A stretch of 10,266 nucleotides of DNA from Chthoniobacter flavus (lineage in GTDB: Bacteria; Verrucomicrobiota; Verrucomicrobiia; Chthoniobacterales; DYNR01): positions 1 through 10,266 of the forward strand of contig DYNR01000065.1 of NCBI GenBank assembly GCA_020720945.1. Reading direction: 5' to 3'. Under the pieces are notes generated by a model. That model did not search any database, was not told where the DNA came from, and saw only the letters and a list, made by a program, of their open reading frames with translations. Below, piece by piece: positions 1 to 5,614 of this stretch. How positions within the stretch are numbered: the stretch's first letter is position 1; each line of letters opens with the position of its first letter. The translations under genes and the position numbers were made by a program.

Positions 1-52
1 ATCATGCTGCAGGAGCGATCTATCTGTAAATAAAATAATGAAACGAACTACT

Positions 53-76
53 AGTGTCCAGTCGGGACTGGACACT
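53..76 (-). terminator. Perfect 11-bp inverted repeat, possible terminator of the ankyrin-VOC gene
   Basis: AGTGTCCAGTC (53-63) and its exact reverse complement (66-76) are separated by two bases, giving a strong hairpin. It starts 3 bases beyond the stop codon of the minus-strand ankyrin-VOC gene, the usual place for a transcription terminator. The tract that follows on the minus strand is T-rich but interrupted (AGTAGTTCGTTTCATTATTT), not a clean U-run. It may therefore be a weak or Rho-assisted terminator, an mRNA 3'-end stabiliser, or a dispersed palindromic repeat. The hairpin is certain from sequence; its role is inferred. Confidence 0.5.
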
Positions 77-79
77 GGA

Positions 80-1792
80 TCACCAAGGGGACGATGCTAA
101 CTCCAAGGTGTTGCCGTAAAGATCGCGGCAAAAAGCAATCTGGATGTCCCCGAGGGAGGTCTGGTAAAGCACTTCCCCTCCCCGCTTCCTCACCCTCTCC
201 GCCAGCATCCGCACATCGCTTACAATCAAACACCCGTGGACGATGCCGCTCTTGCGCTTTTCTTTTTCCACCGGCGGCGCTGGCGTCACCTCAAAAAGCT
301 CCACGACCTGCTGCAAAGGTGCTCCCGGCGCACGCATCCGCACCAAACAGACCCCCGAAAGCCCTTCACCAAAAACCGCACTCGCCAACTCCCACCCGGC
401 ACCACTCTCCGGCGTGAACTTCTTCACCGGCCCAACCGCTTCAAACCCAAATACTTCCCGATACCACCGCTCCGCATCTTCCAACGACGGCACGGCGATG
501 GCCGCATGGTTCCACTGCGGCACCCCCGCCCGCGGAAACAGCACTTCCCACAAAGCTTTCCGCTTTTCTTCATCCTCGATATCCCCGACATAATCGGCCT
601 GCGTCTTCCCAGAAAAATCGGGAATGTCGGGGCGCGCCCCGTTCGCGATCTCCCAGCGAATTTGCGCCAAATAAAACGGGAAACGCACCCAATCGGTCTC
701 CCCGGAACGCAGCACCGCGTCGTGCAACGCCGTAAGCCCATTAACGGCAGGCACTTCGTTCAACGCATCGGCCAATTCTTGCGCCGTCAAATACGCCCCC
801 ATTTTTTTTAACTCCTCCAGATGACCAAAAACGGAAGCCCGGATGATCGAGTGCGCCCCCATCGGGTGCTTCTCTTTTTGCAAAGGATCCGCCCCCCTCT
901 CCAACAATGCGGCAACAATCCTCTGGCGCATCGCTCCCGCCGCCTCAGGCATCTTTCCCGCGTTGTTCCCTGTAACGGCGATGACCAGCAAAGGCTGCCG
1001 CAAATCCCCCGCCAAACGGCACACATCCACCCCCTCGACCTTGGTCAAAAAATCGGCAAAAATCGCATCGGCTTCTTCGGGAAAATCTCCCGCTTTTTTC
1101 AGAGCCGCAACGATGCTTTTAGCTGCCTGGTCGGAAAGGGCTTGATCCTCAACCTCTTCGGGCGGCACTTTCTCCCTCACCCTCTCAAGCAAACCCTCGT
1201 AATACTCCTTCTTTTTTCCCCCATCAGGCTCGCTGGCCGCCAAAAGTTTTTCCATCGGCTCATTCTGAAACTGCCTCGCAAAATCAATGGCGCAAAGCCC
1301 CCGCAATGTGGTCGCCGCAGTATTGCACTTTTTTTCTACCGCAAATTTTGCCAAGTCGAGATGCCCGTAAAATACGGCCTGCAACAACAGCGTGTGCCCG
1401 TTGAGCAACCACACTTCATCCAAAAGAGAGGGGTCGGCTTCGAGCAACGCCGCCGCCGTTTCTACGCTCCCGGACTGCCCCGCCAAATGGATCGGCAACG
1501 CCCCGGATGAAACGAACTCCTTCCGTGCATCCGCTCTGTTCTTTGGATGAAACAGCAAAACACGGACGGCTTCCGCCTGCCCCCTCGCCGATGCCAGCAA
1601 AAGCGGTGTCCACCCTCCCGCATCACTCCGGTTCGGGTCGCCCCCCCGATCCAACCAATTTTTCAACCAACCGACATCCCCCGAAATCACCGCCTGATTG
1701 GCAAGCTCGACCGGTTCCAAACTACCGCAAACGGCATCGGCCATCGCCAACGCAAACACCATCATGAAAAAAACAGCAGCTCTACGGATCAT
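80..1792 (-). CDS. Exported ankyrin-repeat protein with C-terminal VOC/glyoxalase domain
   Basis: 570 aa. Residues 1-20 form a Sec signal peptide (two Arg, a hydrophobic stretch, then Ala-Asp-Ala as a likely cleavage site), so the product should lie in the periplasm or outside. Ankyrin-type repeats are visible at about 58-180 (GWTPLLLASARGQAEAVRVL; LPIHLAGQSGSVETAAALL; HTLLLQAVFYGHLDLAKF) and, more degenerate, at about 265-400 (VAALLERGADP; GLTALHDAV). A Lys/Glu-rich linker sits around 190-250. Residues 425-567 form a VOC (glyoxalase I/dioxygenase fold) domain: WNHAAIAVPSLEDAERWYRE at the first strand, VVELFEV, HGCLIVSDV, and YGNTLELAS at the end. His429, Glu498, His519 and Glu564 fall where the family places its four metal ligands, so the domain may be catalytically competent. 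The substrate is unknown. The start codon overlaps the stop of the upstream phosphatase gene by 4 bases (ATGA) behind a purine-rich tract, which suggests translational coupling. Joining exported ankyrin repeats to VOC is an unusual architecture. Confidence 0.88.
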   Translation of the reverse strand: MIRRAAVFFMMVFALAMADAVCGSLEPVELANQAVISGDVGWLKNWLDRGGDPNRSDAGGWTPLLLASARGQAEAVRVLLFHPKNRADARKEFVSSGALPIHLAGQSGSVETAAALLEADPSLLDEVWLLNGHTLLLQAVFYGHLDLAKFAVEKKCNTAATTLRGLCAIDFARQFQNEPMEKLLAASEPDGGKKKEYYEGLLERVREKVPPEEVEDQALSDQAAKSIVAALKKAGDFPEEADAIFADFLTKVEGVDVCRLAGDLRQPLLVIAVTGNNAGKMPEAAGAMRQRIVAALLERGADPLQKEKHPMGAHSIIRASVFGHLEELKKMGAYLTAQELADALNEVPAVNGLTALHDAVLRSGETDWVRFPFYLAQIRWEIANGARPDIPDFSGKTQADYVGDIEDEEKRKALWEVLFPRAGVPQWNHAAIAVPSLEDAERWYREVFGFEAVGPVKKFTPESGAGWELASAVFGEGLSGVCLVRMRAPGAPLQQVVELFEVTPAPPVEKEKRKSGIVHGCLIVSDVRMLAERVRKRGGEVLYQTSLGDIQIAFCRDLYGNTLELASSPW

Positions 1793-4200
1793 ACCTTTTC
1801 TTTCTTTTCCTCGTTTTTCTTTTTCTCTTCTCCCATGGAAAGCTTTTGCAAAGAGCGGGAGAGAATCAAAATGTTGACATCGGCAACTCGCTCCATCTGA
1901 ACCAGATCCATCACTTTATTGATCAACACCCAACCCAGCCCGCCAATCGGGCGATCTTCGAGACGGGCTTTCAAATCGGCGGTCGGCAAGGATTCGGGGT
2001 CGAACGGCGGCCCTCCGTCCTCAAACCGCATCACAAAATTTTCCCCAGTCCACGCCAAGTCAACCCGGAAAGTCTTTCCGGGGTCTGCCCCCAATGCGTG
2101 CGTGATGATGTTCGTGACAACTTCGCACGCCGCCAACCCGACCTCCCGGACAGAACCCGCCCCCATCCCTCCCGCCAACGCCTCTTCTTCCACCTTCTCC
2201 ACCACCCGCTCGATCTCGGCAACATCTGCGGAAAACACAAAACTCTTGGCTCCGCCACCCGCCCTCGCCAGCAGCAGCGTAATGTCGTCGAACCGCTCTC
2301 CCCCTCCCTGCCACCCCAAAACAGAGCGAACCACTTCGCCCGCAATATCCCCAAGCTCCTGCTCCCGGCCTCCCTCAAACTTCTCGACCATCCTGGCAAC
2401 CCCGAATTGCGCCCCAAAAAAATCAGGAGCTTCGCTGATTCCGTCGGTGTAAACCGCAAGCAGATCTCCTTGACGGAAAGGGACTTCAAACTCCTTGAAG
2501 GTGATCCCTCCCATCGCCCCCAACGCGGGCCCGCTCCGCGCCGACAACATTTCGACCTCCCCACCTGCTCGCAATAACACCGGCGGATTGTGGCCCGCAT
2601 TGACGCAGCAAAGAGTTTGCCCGGCCAAATCCCACACGGCGACAAACAGCGTGACAAACATCATTTCGGGGTTTGTCCGGGAAAGCATGGCGTTGACCTG
2701 CGCGACCGCATCGCGCAAGTCCAAAGCGGAAGTCGCCGTGCGCAAAAGCAAACTGGCCCTGACCATGAACATCGCCGCCGATACCCCCTTGCCGGAAACA
2801 TCGCCGACCGCCAGTGCCACCCGCCCGCCCGGCAAAACGAAAGCATCGTAAAAATCCCCGCCGATCTCTTGGGCGGGCATCGTCGTGCAATGGATTTTCC
2901 CACCGGGAATCCAAATCTGCCCCGGCAACGCCGATTGCTGGATCACCCGCGCCAACTCAAATTCGGTCGCAATCCGCTGCTGCTGCTTGGCAAATTCCTC
3001 GGCCCGCAAAAAAGCCGCCTGCAACTCGTCCACCATCCCGTTGAACGCCGCAATCACATCCGCCGTCTCATCGTGCGACACCGCAGGCGGAATCCGCGAA
3101 CGCAAATTCCCTGCCCGCAAATTCTCAACCCCTTTCCGCAAAACATTCAAATTCCGCGTCACCAACCCCGCGCTCCACCGCGTGAGCAAACCCATCCCAG
3201 AAATCCCCACCACCCCCAAAGCCGCAACCGCCCAAACCAGCAAATTTTCATCTCCCTCCAACTCCCTTTTGGGTATCACATACACCAGCTTGGCGGGGTT
3301 GTGCGGCAAGTCACCGTAAAAAAAACAGCTCTCTTCCCCCGTGAACGGATTCGTGGCGACGAACCACCCCAACGAATTTCCCATTTGCCGCATCTCGGAA
3401 AAATCGCGGAAAACCCCCGCGTTCTCCGCCGCTTTCCGCTCGAATTCCTCCCGCTCTTTTTCTCCCCCATTGCAAGTCGCCAGCGTGATCCTCTGCCCGG
3501 GGTCTAACAAAAAAACTTGAAACCGGTCCGCCAACTTGAGCTGTCGCAAGGTCTCCCGCACGGACTGCACCGTGACATCAATCGCCGCGACGCCGGCGAA
3601 TAAATGATTCATCGATTCGACATAAGTCACTGGAACCGAACAGGTAAAAACCTGATCCGGCACCACTTCTGGCGCCGTGTAAGGGTCGCTCCAAACCCCT
3701 TCCATGTAAGTCATCGGCGATGCTTTCACCCCGGCATACCACTTCCCTCCCGGCAGTTCGGGGTCAGCAGGGTCGTAGTTGACCACAAACCGCACGAACT
3801 CCCCCTCTTCCCCTCTCCGCAAATACATGGAACGGATGCCTTTGGGCCCCAACACGCTCTCGGTCTCAAACGCCATCCGCACCCCGTGCGCCTTGGGCAA
3901 CCGCCGCAGAGAGGATTCCATCACCTCATACCACGAGTCCAACCCCTTGGGATCCCATTGCTCGATCAAATCGGTCAGCACGATCGCCTGCAACCGGATG
4001 GCGTGCAACTCGGAATCGCCTTTGCTCACCACCGCATCGAGCTTTGCCAACAAATTGTGGACTTCTCTCTCGAACAGCAACTGCCTCCCCTGCCACACGG
4101 TCAATGGCCCGGTCAGCAAAAAAATGACCGTCGCACAGGCCAAGGAAATCAGGGTGAACCGGGCCCGCAAACTGCGCGGCAAATAGCGTTCAAATGACAT
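1789..4200 (-). CDS. Membrane sensor Cache-HAMP-SpoIIE (PP2C) phosphatase with C-terminal RsbW-like HATPase
   Basis: 803 aa. A transmembrane helix at about 15-33, an extracytoplasmic dCache-like sensor at about 35-315 (MTYMEGVWSDPYTAPEVV and FAGVAAIDVTVQSVRETLRQ are typical), a second helix at about 318-340, HAMP at about 341-393, a short helical linker, then a SpoIIE-type PP2C phosphatase at about 420-645. The metal-binding Asp motifs are intact: GGDFYD (Asp449), GDVSGKG (Asp467), YTDGISEA (Asp586) and FDDITLLL (Asp638/639). Residues about 655-780 form a GHKL ATPase of the RsbW/SpoIIAB anti-sigma kinase type: N-box EVVTNIITHA (Glu693, Asn697), FEDGGPPFDP (Asp728) and GGLG (753-756). Such enzymes dephosphorylate STAS proteins, and the kinase-like domain phosphorylates them or binds a sigma factor. 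Having both in one chain is compact partner switching. The likely partner is the STAS protein encoded two genes upstream. The C-terminus is a Lys/Glu-rich tail (about 790-803) whose codons also form the purine-rich region before the next start. No clear Shine-Dalgarno precedes the ATG, which follows eight T. Confidence 0.92.
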   Translation of the reverse strand: MSFERYLPRSLRARFTLISLACATVIFLLTGPLTVWQGRQLLFEREVHNLLAKLDAVVSKGDSELHAIRLQAIVLTDLIEQWDPKGLDSWYEVMESSLRRLPKAHGVRMAFETESVLGPKGIRSMYLRRGEEGEFVRFVVNYDPADPELPGGKWYAGVKASPMTYMEGVWSDPYTAPEVVPDQVFTCSVPVTYVESMNHLFAGVAAIDVTVQSVRETLRQLKLADRFQVFLLDPGQRITLATCNGGEKEREEFERKAAENAGVFRDFSEMRQMGNSLGWFVATNPFTGEESCFFYGDLPHNPAKLVYVIPKRELEGDENLLVWAVAALGVVGISGMGLLTRWSAGLVTRNLNVLRKGVENLRAGNLRSRIPPAVSHDETADVIAAFNGMVDELQAAFLRAEEFAKQQQRIATEFELARVIQQSALPGQIWIPGGKIHCTTMPAQEIGGDFYDAFVLPGGRVALAVGDVSGKGVSAAMFMVRASLLLRTATSALDLRDAVAQVNAMLSRTNPEMMFVTLFVAVWDLAGQTLCCVNAGHNPPVLLRAGGEVEMLSARSGPALGAMGGITFKEFEVPFRQGDLLAVYTDGISEAPDFFGAQFGVARMVEKFEGGREQELGDIAGEVVRSVLGWQGGGERFDDITLLLARAGGGAKSFVFSADVAEIERVVEKVEEEALAGGMGAGSVREVGLAACEVVTNIITHALGADPGKTFRVDLAWTGENFVMRFEDGGPPFDPESLPTADLKARLEDRPIGGLGWVLINKVMDLVQMERVADVNILILSRSLQKLSMGEEKKKNEEKKEKV

Positions 4201-4212
4201 AAAAAAAAGCCT

Positions 4213-4251
4213 GGGGAAAACGGGGGAAAAAACAAAAAAAGGGGGGGCGGG
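4213..4251 (+). other. Four G-runs on the plus strand, possible G-quadruplex
   Basis: G-runs at 4213-4216, 4222-4226, 4241-4247 and 4249-4251 lie within 39 bases, between the DJ-1 gene and the phosphatase start, on the strand that is the template for the minus-strand genes. The loops are 5, 14 and 1 bases. The 14-base loop makes folding uncertain, and the last two runs are also the stem of the terminator. The runs are directly visible; quadruplex formation is speculation. Confidence 0.25.
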
Positions 4252-4280
4252 TTTTCAAAAATACTGCTTCCCCGCCCCCC
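4234..4280 (-). terminator. Intrinsic terminator after the DJ-1 gene
   Basis: On the minus strand, GGGGGGCGGG (4280-4271) pairs perfectly with CCCGCCCCCC (4251-4242) across a 19-base A/T-rich loop. One more C and a run of seven T follow (4240-4234), then more T-rich sequence. This is a textbook Rho-independent terminator except for the large loop. It lies about 24 bases past the DJ-1 stop codon and should end transcripts from the upstream four genes. Only 33 bases separate the T-run from the phosphatase start, so the downstream pair must depend on read-through or on a promoter I could not recognise. Confidence 0.8.
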
Positions 4281-4303
4281 GCAAATAAAGCCGGATTTCT
4301 TCT

Positions 4304-5212
4304 TTACCAACCGTAGCGGACCAGCCCGTTTTCTAAAACTTCAACGAGTTTTTTGCCACACAACGCGGAATCGTAAGTCGTTCTAGCTGTGATAATTGGA
4401 TAATCAACAATCACGGAAGTTTCCTTGCCGATGTTCGCGATAAATTGCCCGTCGGGACCGACCGCATCTTTCAAAATGTATTCGAGCTGGTAAGGCGCAC
4501 CAGGGAAAATCCCGTCCACCTTCAAATACCCGTGCCCGTCGTTGTAATCGTGGACCACCGGATGCCCCGTGACCCTCTTGCCGTAAACCGCGCTCTTGTC
4601 GGTGATTTCGTCCCTGGTGAAAGCGATCGCCGCAACCCCGTAGCAAATCCCAACCACCGGCTTCCCGCCCTTGATGAAAAGACGGATCAAATCCTGCACC
4701 CTCTTGTTGTTCGCGACATCGAGGATGGGACCGCTCCCGCCGACAATCACCAACGCATCGTATTTGCCCGTGATTTCTTTGCCGATTTTATCCAGCGTGC
4801 GGTTGTAGCCAAACAGGTCGTCGAGATAAGTCGAAGAACTCAAATACGGTTTGGCAGGCATCCACTCGGTCAAGTTGATGGGCTTGTCGAGCTTGTCGGA
4901 CTCTTCGACTTTCTTGACCTTGGCCGCCATCTCCGCCGTCGTCACTTTTTTCCCGAGCGGCGGGTCGATGTAGTTGACATCCATGCTCGGAGGCAACGCC
5001 ATCGGCTTCGTCCCCTTCGGTGTCGCAAAATCAATTTTGTATCCTGCCCCTTCCAAGGCTTCCATCGGACCGATCAGCTCCTCGCCCCAATAGCCGTATT
5101 CGGACAGGATGAAAAGCACCCGCTTGCTCTTTGCTTGCGGAGCCGATTGGGCAAAGGAACTCGCCGCTCCTACCAAGACGAGTGCCAAACAACATATTTT
5201 CTTCAGGTTCAT
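4304..5212 (-). CDS. Exported DJ-1/PfpI family protein
   Basis: 302 aa. Residues 1-21 are a Sec signal peptide (MNLKKICCLALVLVGAASSF, cleavage probably after Ala21). The mature part is a DJ-1/PfpI (class I glutamine-amidotransferase-like) fold: strand RVLFILSEYGYWGEEL with the conserved acidic residue at Glu44/45; YDALVIVGGSGP at 151-162; and the nucleophile elbow VVGICYGVAAIA with Cys190. The residue after Cys190 is Tyr, not the His of PfpI-type proteases, so the classic Cys-His pair is absent and protease activity is doubtful. Known activities in this superfamily include glyoxalase III, chaperone and amidase functions; which applies here cannot be told. The section around 90-135 is a Lys-rich, probably helical insertion. 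The gene starts 25 bases after the STAS stop codon, with a weak purine-rich site (AGAAAGAA), and is followed by a strong terminator, so it is probably the last gene of its transcript. Confidence 0.88.
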   Translation of the reverse strand: MNLKKICCLALVLVGAASSFAQSAPQAKSKRVLFILSEYGYWGEELIGPMEALEGAGYKIDFATPKGTKPMALPPSMDVNYIDPPLGKKVTTAEMAAKVKKVEESDKLDKPINLTEWMPAKPYLSSSTYLDDLFGYNRTLDKIGKEITGKYDALVIVGGSGPILDVANNKRVQDLIRLFIKGGKPVVGICYGVAAIAFTRDEITDKSAVYGKRVTGHPVVHDYNDGHGYLKVDGIFPGAPYQLEYILKDAVGPDGQFIANIGKETSVIVDYPIITARTTYDSALCGKKLVEVLENGLVRYGW

Positions 5213-5237
5213 AGTTTTGTTCTTTCTGATTCAGGGT

Positions 5238-5576
5238 TTACTTCAAAAGTTGCACGGCACTCTCCTGCGTGTCCGCCAACAAAAAATAAGGGAGGAAACC
5301 GGTGATCTCCAGCGTGTCGCGCATGGTCTGATCCATCCGGCAAAGCACCAGCTTGCCTTCCAGTTCGTTGACGAGGCGAACAACCACCAGCAACATCCGT
5401 AACCCGCTGCTGGCCAAATAGCTAACCCCTCCAAAATCAACCGCCATGTATTTCTTTCCACCACGGATTTTCTCGATCAATTTCGCCTCGATCCCGGGTG
5501 TGTTGGACGCATCGATTTTTCCGGTAAGCTCGATGATGGTTATGTCACCCTGCTGGATTTCTTTAAGCTCTGTCAT
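5238..5576 (-). CDS. STAS-domain anti-sigma factor antagonist
   Basis: 112 aa, the usual length of a free-standing SpoIIAA/RsbV-type STAS protein. The start (GDITIIELTGKIDASN) and core (VDFGGVSYLASSGLRMLLVV) are typical. In SpoIIAA/RsbV the phosphorylated Ser follows an Asp in D-S-S/T-G-L. Here the motif is A55-S56-S57-G58-L59, so Ser56 is kept as the likely phosphosite while the preceding Asp is Ala. Phosphorylation would be controlled by an RsbW-type kinase and a SpoIIE-type phosphatase; the phosphatase-kinase fusion encoded two genes downstream is the obvious candidate. The gene starts 23 bases after the MFS-HEAT stop. It has no Shine-Dalgarno at normal distance (AAAGG is about 18 bases away), but a strong -10 box lies just upstream, so it may be read from a nearly leaderless mRNA. 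Confidence 0.92.
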   Translation of the reverse strand: MTELKEIQQGDITIIELTGKIDASNTPGIEAKLIEKIRGGKKYMAVDFGGVSYLASSGLRMLLVVVRLVNELEGKLVLCRMDQTMRDTLEITGFLPYFLLADTQESAVQLLK

Positions 5577-5585
5577 AATTGGTTC

Positions 5586-5614
5586 ATTATACTACCTTTT
5601 CAAGCCTCGTGCAA
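5586..5614 (-). promoter_or_regulatory. Candidate sigma70-type promoter for the STAS gene
   Basis: On the minus strand a perfect TATAAT (5591-5586) lies 17 bases downstream of TTGCAC (5614-5609), which matches the TTG half of a -35 box. The -35 box is inside the last codons of the MFS-HEAT gene. A start site 6-7 bases past the -10 box would be near 5580-5579, only 3-4 bases before the STAS ATG, giving a nearly leaderless transcript. The -35 match is poor, so the call rests on the -10 box and the spacing. Confidence 0.45.

Noticed and set aside
802..809. Eight-base homopolymer inside the ankyrin-VOC gene (others at 3318-3325 and 7515-7522) as a phase-variation or frameshift site
   Set aside because: All three genes read through intact, the runs simply encode Lys-Lys or Phe-Phe, and eight bases is short for phase variation.
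2590..3507. Long plus-strand open frame (305 codons) opposite the phosphatase gene; similar ones at 5771-6709 and 821-1510
   Set aside because: Their translations are Pro/Arg/His-rich and domain-free, as expected from the antisense of G-rich coding DNA, while the minus-strand proteins have clear domains and motifs.
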